Of a stretch of DNA of 6,191 nt, positions 1-5,671 are shown piece after piece. Under the pieces are notes generated by a model. It searched no databases, had not been told where the DNA came from, and saw only the letters and a program-made list of their open reading frames with translations. The stretch spans positions 1 through 6,191 of the forward strand of contig UQZE01000122.1 of assembly GCA_900545325.1 (NCBI GenBank). The letters run 5' to 3'. The position numbers and the translations under genes were made by a program. Origin of the DNA: an uncultured Eubacteriales bacterium (GTDB lineage Bacteria; Bacillota; Clostridia; Christensenellales; Borkfalkiaceae). Every line of letters starts with the position of its first letter. The stretch's first letter is position 1.

Positions 1-584
1 CAGGGGCGGTGATCTGGCCGAACAACCACGTTTACGGCAGAAGCCATATCGCCGCGGGCGCGGTGCTCGAACCGAACAACGTGATCTTCGACAGCGAGAT
101 CGGCGCGGGCAGCACCGTGCTTTCGAGCGTGCTGCGGGGCGCGAAAGTGGGCAGTAACGTCAGCGTGGGGCCGAACGCCTATCTGCGGGAAAAGAGCGTG
201 ATCGGCGATAACTGCCGCGTGGGCGATTTCGTCGAGATCAAAAACGCCGCCGTCGGCGCGGGCACCAAGATTTCGCATCTGACCTATATCGGCGACGCCG
301 TCGTGGGGAAAAACTGCAATTTCGGCTGCGGGGTGGTATTCGCCAACTACGACGGCAAGCGCAAATACCGCACGACGGTGGGCGACGATTGCTTTATCGG
401 CAGCAACTGCAATCTCGTAGCGCCCGTTACGGTGGAGAGCGGCGCCTTTATCGCCGCAGGCACGACGGTTACGAAGACGGTTAAGGGCGAAACCTTCGTA
501 ATAGGCCGCGCGCGGCAGGAAGAGAGCGAAACGCTGAAAAAACGCTACATACCGTGGCGGGAAAAAGGAGGAAAACATGCGTAA
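1..584 (+). CDS. glmU: GlmU, C-terminal acetyltransferase part (5' end outside window)
   Basis: Seen: the frame is open from the window edge (first full codon at base 3), so the gene begins upstream. A GTG at base 9 is internal, not a start. The visible ~193 residues are hexapeptide repeats of a left-handed beta-helix. Counting from the codon at base 9, the GlmU acetyltransferase residues are present: R60, K78, catalytic-type H90 in SHLTYIGDA, Y93, N104, the NYDG loop (113-116) and K119, aligning with E. coli R333, K351, H363, Y366, N377, (N)YDG and K392. A basic tail ends the protein. Known: this domain acetylates glucosamine-1-phosphate with acetyl-CoA; the N-terminal domain, expected upstream, then makes UDP-GlcNAc in the cytoplasm. 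The last 8 bases overlap glmM, the gene for the preceding pathway step. Whether the uridylyltransferase domain is fused upstream cannot be seen here. Confidence 0.93.
   Translation, partial: GAVIWPNNHVYGRSHIAAGAVLEPNNVIFDSEIGAGSTVLSSVLRGAKVGSNVSVGPNAYLREKSVIGDNCRVGDFVEIKNAAVGAGTKISHLTYIGDAVVGKNCNFGCGVVFANYDGKRKYRTTVGDDCFIGSNCNLVAPVTVESGAFIAAGTTVTKTVKGETFVIGRARQEESETLKKRYIPWREKGGKHA
565..571 (+). promoter_or_regulatory. Ribosome binding site of glmM, inside glmU
   Basis: A full AAGGAGG Shine-Dalgarno core lies 5 bases before the ATG at 577, within the last codons of glmU. It fixes the glmM start and implies that glmM is translated from the glmU message, probably with coupling through the 8-base gene overlap. 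Confidence 0.88.
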
Positions 585-1890
585 TTATTTCGGTACGGAC
601 GGTATCCGCGGCATAGCCAACGAATTTTTGTCGGGCGATCTGGCTTTTCGGTGCGGCAACGCGCTCGCGCAGCTCAGGCCGCGTCCGCTCATCGTCGTCG
701 GGCGGGACACGCGCGTTTCGGGCGACATGCTGACGCTCGCGCTGGCGGCGGGGGCGATGGCCGGCGGCGCGGACGTGTACGATCTGGGCGTCATTCCCAC
801 GGCGGGCGTGGCCTTTCTCACGAAACAGCTCAAAGCCGATTACGGCGTGGTCGTTTCCGCTTCGCACAACCCCGCGGAATACAACGGCATCAAAGTGTTT
901 TCCTCCGAGGGCTACAAGCTCGACGAGGACGAAGAGGCGGAAATAGAGGCGAAAATGAGCGCGCAGGTGCTGGCGGAAAGCGTGAAGATCGGGCGTTTCG
1001 CGCAGAAATATCAGCTCGCCGACCTCTATGTTTCGGGCGTGCTCGGCGCTTGCAGCGCCGACCTCAAAGGCATGCGGATCGCGCTCGACTGTTCCAACGG
1101 CGCGGCCTATAAAGTCGCGCCCGAGATATTCGGCCGCACGGGTGCGGAAATATTCGTTATCGGCGCGGCGCACGGCGGTGCGGACATCAACGAGGGGTGC
1201 GGCTCGCTCCACCCCGAACGCCTCGCCGCCTGCGTTCTGGAAAACGGGTGCGACATGGGCTTTGCCTTCGACGGCGACGCAGACCGCCTGATCGCGGTGG
1301 ACGAAAAGGGGAAGGTCGCGGACGGCGACAAGCTCATTTACATGCTCGCCTGCGCCATGAAAAAGGACGGCACGCTTAAAAGCCGTTACGCCGTCGGCAC
1401 GGCGCATACAAACGCGGGCGTGGAGCGCGCGCTCGCCGAAAAGGGCGTTACGCTTCTCAGGAGCGATATAGGCGACAAGTACGTTAAGGAACTCATGCTC
1501 AAAAAGGGCGCCAACGTGGGCGGCGAGCAGTCGGGGCATATCATTTTAACCGACTACGCGACGACGGGGGACGGGATTCTTTCGGCGCTGGTCGCGGCGT
1601 GCGTGGTGCGGCGGAGCGGCAGAACGCTTTCCGCGCTGACCGACGTAAAGCTGTTCCCGCAGTATAACGTCAACGTGCGCGTGAAAGACAAGGTGCGGGT
1701 GCTCGGCAGCGAAACGCTGTCCGAAGAGCTGGAAAAGGCGCGCGGAGCGCTGGGCGAACGGGGGCGCGTGGTCGTGCGGGCGTCGGGCACGGAACAGGTC
1801 GTGCGGGTATTCGCGGAAACGGAGGACGCCGCGCTTTCCGAAAGCACGGCGAAATCGCTTGCGGGGATCATAGAAAAGCTGGAAGACTGA
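577..1890 (+). CDS. glmM: Phosphoglucosamine mutase GlmM
   Basis: Converts glucosamine-6-phosphate to glucosamine-1-phosphate, the substrate of GlmU, in cytoplasmic UDP-GlcNAc synthesis. At 437 residues it is close to the usual ~445. Alpha-D-phosphohexomutase signatures appear in order: GTDGIRG (6-12), the phosphoserine loop SASHNP with the phosphorylated serine at S96, the Mg-binding loop DGDADR (232-237), the sugar-binding loop GGEQSGH (315-321), and the C-terminal phosphate-binding loop RASGTE (401-406). The start is set by the AAGGAGG site and by GTDGIRG lying near the N terminus, as in the family. Odd points: the last loop reads SGTEQ where the family usually has SGTEP, and the segment at 274-279 reads GTAHTN where E. 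coli and B. subtilis GlmM have a V/L-M-S-N sequence. GGEQSGH and the short N terminus favour GlmM over other hexose-phosphate mutases. An intrinsic terminator follows directly. Confidence 0.95.
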   Translation: MRNYFGTDGIRGIANEFLSGDLAFRCGNALAQLRPRPLIVVGRDTRVSGDMLTLALAAGAMAGGADVYDLGVIPTAGVAFLTKQLKADYGVVVSASHNPAEYNGIKVFSSEGYKLDEDEEAEIEAKMSAQVLAESVKIGRFAQKYQLADLYVSGVLGACSADLKGMRIALDCSNGAAYKVAPEIFGRTGAEIFVIGAAHGGADINEGCGSLHPERLAACVLENGCDMGFAFDGDADRLIAVDEKGKVADGDKLIYMLACAMKKDGTLKSRYAVGTAHTNAGVERALAEKGVTLLRSDIGDKYVKELMLKKGANVGGEQSGHIILTDYATTGDGILSALVAACVVRRSGRTLSALTDVKLFPQYNVNVRVKDKVRVLGSETLSEELEKARGALGERGRVVVRASGTEQVVRVFAETEDAALSESTAKSLAGIIEKLED

Positions 1891-1894
1891 CGAC

Positions 1895-1925
1895 GGCGGG
1901 GCGGTTGACGCCCCGCCCTTTTTTT
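1895..1925 (+). terminator. Rho-independent terminator after glmM
   Basis: A perfect 9-base-pair GC stem (GGCGGGGCG at 1895-1903, CGCCCCGCC at 1909-1917) closes a 5-base loop, GTTGA. One C and then seven T residues (1919-1925) follow. It starts 4 bases after the glmM stop codon and should end the glmU-glmM transcript, separating it from mrnC. There is no T-run on the opposite strand, so it acts in the + direction only. Confidence 0.95.
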
Positions 1926-1957
1926 ACGGAAAGCGGAGCCCGCCCGCCTCAATTTAA

Positions 1958-1986
1958 TTGTGTTTTTGCGAAAAATGTTGTACAAT
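1958..1986 (+). promoter_or_regulatory. Likely sigma-A promoter for mrnC-rlmB-sigH (and probably dnaX-ybaB-recR)
   Basis: The -10 box TACAAT (1981-1986) matches TATAAT at 5 of 6 positions. A weaker -35 candidate, TTGTGT (1958-1963), lies at the ideal 17-base spacing, preceded by an A/T-rich stretch from about 1951. This is the only AT-rich island in a GC-rich window. It lies just after the glmM terminator and before the first gene of the next cluster, where a promoter is expected. Initiation 6-8 bases past the -10 box would fall at about 1992-1994, on the first base of the mrnC ATG. The -10 call is good; the -35 is weak. Confidence 0.65.
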
Positions 1987-1992
1987 AATAAA

Positions 1993-2397
1993 ATGAAACC
2001 GTTTTATCTCGGCGACAAACTGCCGAAAGAAAGGGCGGCGAACATGAACGCCGTCGTTCTGGCGTTCGTGGGCGACGCGGTATATTCCCTGTACGTGCGC
2101 GAAAAGCTGGCGTTCTCTTCGGACGCGAAGGCGGGCGAACTCAACCGTCTGGCGACCGCCGAAGTCAAAGCCGCGGCGCAGGCGGCTTTCATCGCCGAAC
2201 TCATTCCGCGGCTGACGGAGGAGGAACTCGCGATCTACAAGCGGGCGAGGAATTCCAAAAAGGGGACGAAAGCCAAGAGCAGCAGCGTGCAGGAATACAA
2301 CATGTCCACGGGTTTCGAGGCCGTGGTGGGGTATCTGTACGTAACGGGAGAGACCGAAAGGCTGAACGAATTGCTCAATTTTAAGGTGAAAACATGA
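1993..2397 (+). CDS. mrnC: Mini-ribonuclease III (MrnC)
   Basis: A small RNase III-like endonuclease without a double-stranded RNA binding domain; in B. subtilis it trims 23S rRNA precursor ends. The 134-residue protein has the Mini-III core: AFVGDAVYSLYVRE (24-37) with the catalytic aspartate D28, a basic segment KRARNSKKGTKAK (83-95), and STGFEAVVGYLY (105-116) with the metal-binding glutamate E109. Length fits the family (about 130-145). I chose the ATG at 1993 because it gives an N-terminal helix of family-like length before the GDA motif. The frame also has a GTG at 1960 and an ATG at 1975, both within the putative promoter, and an ATG at 2044 that would cut the first helix. No Shine-Dalgarno precedes 1993, which suggests leaderless translation. 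The stop overlaps the rlmB start as ATGA. Confidence 0.93.
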   Translation: MKPFYLGDKLPKERAANMNAVVLAFVGDAVYSLYVREKLAFSSDAKAGELNRLATAEVKAAAQAAFIAELIPRLTEEELAIYKRARNSKKGTKAKSSSVQEYNMSTGFEAVVGYLYVTGETERLNELLNFKVKT

Positions 2398-3116
2398 AAA
2401 TAGAAGGTAAAAACGCCGTTCGGGAACTTTTGAAGACCGAAACGAAGATAGACAAACTGCTCGTGGAAAATTCCCTGCGCGACGGGGAAAGCCGCGCGCT
2501 TGTGTCCGAGGCGCGCGCGCAGGGCGTGCGCGTGCAGTTCGCCGACAGGGCGGCGCTCGACCGCGAGAGCGAGAACCGCCGCCATCAGGGACTGATCGCC
2601 TACGTGCCCGACTATAAATATGCGGACGCCGACGACCTGCTCTTCGAGGCTGCGGGCAGGGACGGGCTGTATGTAGTGCTGGACGGCGTTACCGACCCGC
2701 ACAACCTCGGCAGCATCATCCGCGTTTGCGAATGCGCGGGGGCGGACGGGCTCTTTTTCGCCGACCGCAGGGCGGCGAACGTTACGGAAACGGTCATGCG
2801 CGTTTCCGAGGGCGCGGCGAACCATCTCAAGATCGCCCGCGTGGGAAACGTCAACGCGCTTTTGGACGAATTCAAGAAAAAGGGCTACTGGGTAACGGGC
2901 GCGGAACTCGGCGGCGAAAATATCTATAAGGCCGATCTTCGCGGCAAGTGCGTGCTCGTCGTGGGCGGCGAGGATACGGGCATAAAAAGACTGACGAAAG
3001 AAAAGTGCGACCGCGTTGTGGAAATCCCCATGTACGGGAAGGTCAATTCCCTCAACGCGTCGGTGGCCTGCGGCGTGGCGGTTTTCGAGGCGCTCAGGCA
3101 GAGAAAAGGATATTGA
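2394..3116 (+). CDS. rlmB: 23S rRNA 2'-O-ribose methyltransferase, TrmH/SpoU family (RlmB-like)
   Basis: A 240-residue SPOUT (trefoil-knot) S-adenosylmethionine-dependent enzyme. Residues 1-72 form the small N-terminal RNA-binding substrate domain, starting with the typical MxIEGKNAVRELL and ending with RRHQGLIA. The catalytic domain has motif 1 LDGVTDPHNLGSIIRVCE (96-113; N104 and R110), motif 2 LVVGGEDTGIKRL (188-200; E193) and motif 3 IPMYGKVNSLNASVACG (211-227; N218 and N221), all SpoU signatures. E. coli RlmB modifies G2251 in the 23S rRNA P-loop; the same target here is inferred. The start overlaps the mrnC stop (ATGA) and has an AAGGTG site at 2383-2388, 5 bases upstream, so translation is probably coupled. 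Its place after mrnC matches Bacillota gene order. A related tRNA or other rRNA target cannot be fully excluded. Confidence 0.93.
   Translation: MKIEGKNAVRELLKTETKIDKLLVENSLRDGESRALVSEARAQGVRVQFADRAALDRESENRRHQGLIAYVPDYKYADADDLLFEAAGRDGLYVVLDGVTDPHNLGSIIRVCECAGADGLFFADRRAANVTETVMRVSEGAANHLKIARVGNVNALLDEFKKKGYWVTGAELGGENIYKADLRGKCVLVVGGEDTGIKRLTKEKCDRVVEIPMYGKVNSLNASVACGVAVFEALRQRKGY
3106..3110 (+). promoter_or_regulatory. Ribosome binding site deciding the sigH start
   Basis: AAGGA within an A-rich run lies 7 bases before the ATG at 3118, in the last codons of rlmB. The sigH frame is open back to an ATG at 3016 inside rlmB, but only 3118 has a proper ribosome site and gives a SigH-like N terminus. 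Confidence 0.75.
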
Positions 3117-3117
3117 C

Positions 3118-3714
3118 ATGGATTTCGATAACCTGACGGACGAAGAACTCTGCGCGCGCGCGCAGTCGGGGGATATCGCCGCCATAGACGTGCTGATCGG
3201 CCGTTACCGTACGGTGGTGAAGAGCGTCGTCCATTCGTATTTTCTGAGCGGCGGCGATAAGGAAGACCTTTTGCAGGAGGGCATGGTCGGCGTGTTCAAG
3301 GCCATCAAGGGCTACAACGGCAAGTCGAGTTTCAAAACGTTCGCCTCCCTCTGCATCAGGAGAAACGTCCTTTCCGCCATCAAGGCGGACGGACGGGACA
3401 AGCACAAGCCGCTCAACAACTACATATCGCTGACGGGGTTCGGCGAAGACGGCAAAAATTACGAAATTTCCGTCGGCAGGGAAATCGTCGATCCGGAAAC
3501 GGAGATCGTCAACAGGGAATCGCTGGCGGAGCTGAAAGCGGGCATACACTTCACGCTGAGCAAGCTCGAACTGAAGGTGCTCAACCTGTATCTGGGCGGC
3601 GCCTCTTACGAGGCGATCGGCGAAAAGCTGGGCAGGAGCGCGAAATCGGTGGACAACGCCTTGCAGCGGATCAGAAAGAAAATAGAGAGAATAGTCAACG
3701 GAGAAGGTGCATAA
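3118..3714 (+). CDS. sigH: RNA polymerase sigma factor SigH (sporulation/early stationary phase)
   Basis: A 198-residue sigma-70-family factor, somewhat shorter than B. subtilis SigH (218), mostly at the ends. Region 2 covers about residues 24-90: SYFLSGGDKEDLLQEGMVG, the core-binding segment, runs from 40, and SFKTFASLCIRRNVLSAIK (71-89) is the -10 recognition and melting part. The DKHKPLNNYISL segment (94-105) is very close to the SigH equivalent. Region 4 (147-192) holds a helix-turn-helix at about 163-185, with SYEAIGEKLGRSAKSVDNALQR. This internal similarity separates SigH from ECF and SigA factors. Known role: directs core polymerase to early sporulation, competence or stationary-phase promoters; in non-sporulating clostridia it may serve other programmes. 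The start is 1 base after the rlmB stop, so co-expression is near certain. No anti-sigma gene is adjacent. A (GC)6 run lies at codons 12-16. Confidence 0.93.
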   Translation: MDFDNLTDEELCARAQSGDIAAIDVLIGRYRTVVKSVVHSYFLSGGDKEDLLQEGMVGVFKAIKGYNGKSSFKTFASLCIRRNVLSAIKADGRDKHKPLNNYISLTGFGEDGKNYEISVGREIVDPETEIVNRESLAELKAGIHFTLSKLELKVLNLYLGGASYEAIGEKLGRSAKSVDNALQRIRKKIERIVNGEGA

Positions 3715-3717
3715 ATT

Positions 3718-5307
3718 ATGGCATATACGGCTATTTACAGGAAATACCGCCCGAAAAGTTTCGACAAAATGGTCGGGCAGGATCATATCGTGCGCACGCT
3801 GGTCAATCAGATAGAAACGGACAAGATAGGGCATGCCTACCTGTTCTGCGGCACGCGCGGCACGGGAAAGACGTCCACCGCGCGCATCTTCGCGCGGGCG
3901 ATCAACTGCCTGCACCCCGTCAACGGTTCGCCGTGCGGCGAATGCGAAGTATGCCGCGCGCTGGAAGACGCTTCTTCGCTCGACGTGGTTGAGATAGACG
4001 CGGCGTCAAATAACGGCGTGAACGAGATACGCGACCTGCGCGAAAAGATAGCGTATCCGCCCGTTTCCTGCCGCTACAAGGTATACATCATAGACGAAGT
4101 GCACATGCTCACGGCGGCGGCTTTCAACGCGCTTTTGAAAACGCTGGAAGAACCGCCTAGGCACGCGGTTTTCATTCTCGCCACGACCGAGGCGCACAAG
4201 CTGCCCGCGACCATTCTTTCGCGGTGCATGCGTTTCGATTTTAAACTCATATCGACCGAACGGCTGGCAAAGCTCGTGGGGGACATCTTCGACGATCTCG
4301 GCCGCAAATACGAAAAGGAGGCCCTTACCCTTATCGCCAAGGCGGGCGAGGGCAGCATCAGGGACGCGCTGTCCATCGCGGACGTGTGCGATTCCTTTGC
4401 GGAGGGCGTGCTCACTTATGACGACGTTTTGTCGGTGCTCGGCACGTCCGATACGGGAAAGATCAAAAACCTCGTTGCGGCGGTGCTGAAGGGGGACGCG
4501 GGCGGCGTGTTCCTCTCGATAGACGAGCTCGCCTCCATGGGCAAGAGCATGGGCGTGCTCACAAAGGACGTGGTGTCCTACCTGCGCGACCTGCTGGTAG
4601 CTAAAACGCTGGCGAAACCCAACGCGGTGCTCGCCCTGCCCGAAGACAGGTTCAGGGAGTTGAAAGAAGTCGCGGAGCTCGCGCCCGCGCCCAGGATATT
4701 GCGGTGTATGGAAATTTTCGCCTCGGCGGAGGCCGATCTCAAATATACCACGCACCCGCGTATTCTCTTTGAAACGGCGGCGGTCAAGGCGGCAAAGCCC
4801 GAAAGCGATTACAATATAGACGCGCTTACGGCGCGGATCAAAACGCTGGAAGATAAACTCGCGTCGGGCAGTTTCGCGCCCGCAAAGACGGAAATCGCGC
4901 GGGGCGCGGAAACCGTTCCCGAAAAGGCGGTCAAGGCGGAAGTCCCCGCGGAAACGAGGCCGCGCGCGGCGGGGGACGCGCTGTCTTCGCATAAGGCGGA
5001 AGAGGTCATGGGAATCGTTACGCGGGGCCTGCGGCAGAGCGGCGAACTCATGCTCTGGGCGGTATTGCAGAGCCTGAAAGGGGAGATCGAGGGCGAAACC
5101 CTTGTGATCACCGCGAAAAACGATAACGATCTGAGCGTGCTGGAAAAGGAAGAGAATTTTGCCGCCATCAAGCGGCAGCTCGAACGTTTTGCCGGCGCGT
5201 CGCTCAAAGTCAAGGCGGAAACGAGCGCGAAAAACGCGGAAAAATTCGATAACGATGTCGACGAGATCAAGCGGATATTCGGCGACGACATCGTCATCGT
5301 GGAGTAA
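3718..5307 (+). CDS. dnaX: DNA polymerase III subunit tau (DnaX)
   Basis: The ATPase of the clamp loader, which loads the beta sliding clamp and links it to the replicative polymerase. The 529-residue protein begins with YTAIYRKYRPKSFDKMVGQ, typical of DnaX. It has Walker A GTRGTGKT (45-52), a four-cysteine zinc module (C64, C73, C76, C79), Walker B IIDEVHML (124-131), sensor 1 ATTEAHKLP (155-163), the arginine-finger SRC (168-170) and sensor 2 GSIRDALS (212-219). Domain III follows to about 355, then a short possible coiled coil (366-382), an Ala/Glu/Lys-rich linker (about 385-425) and a C-terminal region (about 426-529) that should contact the polymerase. No canonical A AAA AAG slippery heptamer occurs, so one full-length tau product is likely. 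The start is 3 bases after the sigH stop, with AAGGTG at 3704-3709. dnaX-ybaB-recR is a widely conserved order. Confidence 0.96.
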   Translation: MAYTAIYRKYRPKSFDKMVGQDHIVRTLVNQIETDKIGHAYLFCGTRGTGKTSTARIFARAINCLHPVNGSPCGECEVCRALEDASSLDVVEIDAASNNGVNEIRDLREKIAYPPVSCRYKVYIIDEVHMLTAAAFNALLKTLEEPPRHAVFILATTEAHKLPATILSRCMRFDFKLISTERLAKLVGDIFDDLGRKYEKEALTLIAKAGEGSIRDALSIADVCDSFAEGVLTYDDVLSVLGTSDTGKIKNLVAAVLKGDAGGVFLSIDELASMGKSMGVLTKDVVSYLRDLLVAKTLAKPNAVLALPEDRFRELKEVAELAPAPRILRCMEIFASAEADLKYTTHPRILFETAAVKAAKPESDYNIDALTARIKTLEDKLASGSFAPAKTEIARGAETVPEKAVKAEVPAETRPRAAGDALSSHKAEEVMGIVTRGLRQSGELMLWAVLQSLKGEIEGETLVITAKNDNDLSVLEKEENFAAIKRQLERFAGASLKVKAETSAKNAEKFDNDVDEIKRIFGDDIVIVE

Positions 5308-5312
5308 ATAAA

Positions 5313-5318
5313 AAGGAG
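5313..5318 (+). promoter_or_regulatory. Ribosome binding site of ybaB
   Basis: AAGGAG lies 8 bases before the ATG at 5327, in the 19-base gap after dnaX, followed by a second purine-rich AGGAAA. It is among the strongest sites in the window, in keeping with the high copy number expected of a nucleoid protein. Confidence 0.85.
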
Positions 5319-5326
5319 AAAGGAAA

Positions 5327-5668
5327 ATGGCAGGATTCAGAGGCGGTTACGGCGGCGGCTTCGGCGGCGGCAACATGCAGAACTTAATGAAACAGGCGCA
5401 GAAAATGCAGCAGGAAATGGCCAAGGCGCAGGAAGAGCTGGAAAACGCCGAGGTTACGGGCAGCGCCGCGGGCGGACTGGTAGAGGTGCGCGTCAACGGC
5501 AAAAACGAGTTTTTGGGCATTTCCATCAAGCCCGAAGCGGTGGATCCCGACGACGTCGAGATGCTGGAAGATCTCATCACCGCGGCGATGAACGACGCAA
5601 AGGCCAAGGCCGACGAACTTTCCAAAAACAAGATGGGCGCGTTCGGCGCCATGGGGTCGATGTTTTAA
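5327..5668 (+). CDS. ybaB: YbaB/EbfC family nucleoid-associated protein
   Basis: A 113-residue protein of a small, dimeric, DNA-binding family found in the cytoplasm or nucleoid and almost always next to recR. A glycine-rich head (residues 4-15, FRGGYGGGFGGG) leads into the first long helix, NMQNLMKQAQKMQQEMAKAQEELE (16-39). The conserved beta-sheet core follows: VTGSAAGGLVEVRVNGKN (43-60) and LGISIKPEAVDPDDVEMLEDL (63-83). A second helix with AAMNDAKAKADEL (86-98) comes next, then a Gly/Met-rich tail ending in GSMF. This matches B. subtilis YaaK almost segment by segment, except for the longer glycine head. Known: members bind DNA without strong sequence specificity and some affect gene expression or DNA repair; the precise role is unsettled. 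It lies 19 bases after dnaX and 3 bases before recR. Confidence 0.95.
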   Translation: MAGFRGGYGGGFGGGNMQNLMKQAQKMQQEMAKAQEELENAEVTGSAAGGLVEVRVNGKNEFLGISIKPEAVDPDDVEMLEDLITAAMNDAKAKADELSKNKMGAFGAMGSMF

Positions 5669-5671
5669 TAC

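Noticed and set aside
651..1112. Overlapping + strand frames in other phases inside glmM (651-1112, 1028-1291) and inside recR (5878-6165)
   Set aside because: Arg-rich out-of-frame readings of conserved genes, with no ribosome sites and no domain similarity.
481..1539. A 352-codon open frame on the - strand opposite glmM, and similar long - strand frames at 2235-3185, 3094-3915 and 4006-4992
   Set aside because: Each lies opposite a clear conserved gene. Translations are rich in Arg, His, Ala and Val with no recognisable domain. GC-rich third positions of the real genes remove stop codons from the opposite strand.
1960..1992. Upstream mrnC starts at GTG 1960 and ATG 1975
   Set aside because: They overlap the putative -35 and -10 boxes, lack a Shine-Dalgarno site, and add residues not seen in Mini-III proteins.
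3016..3117. Longer sigH start at ATG 3016
   Set aside because: It would add 34 residues translated out of frame from the conserved end of rlmB. ATG 3118 has a ribosome site and matches the SigH N terminus.
3275..3285. AGGAGG followed by ATG inside sigH as an internal translation start
   Set aside because: The spacing is only 2 bases, and the product would lack much of region 2. The bases encode the conserved Gln-Glu-Gly-Met of region 2.
4780..5307. Programmed frameshift in dnaX producing a short gamma subunit
   Set aside because: The A-runs in this stretch are at most five long and none forms the A AAA AAG heptamer; no strong downstream hairpin stands out.
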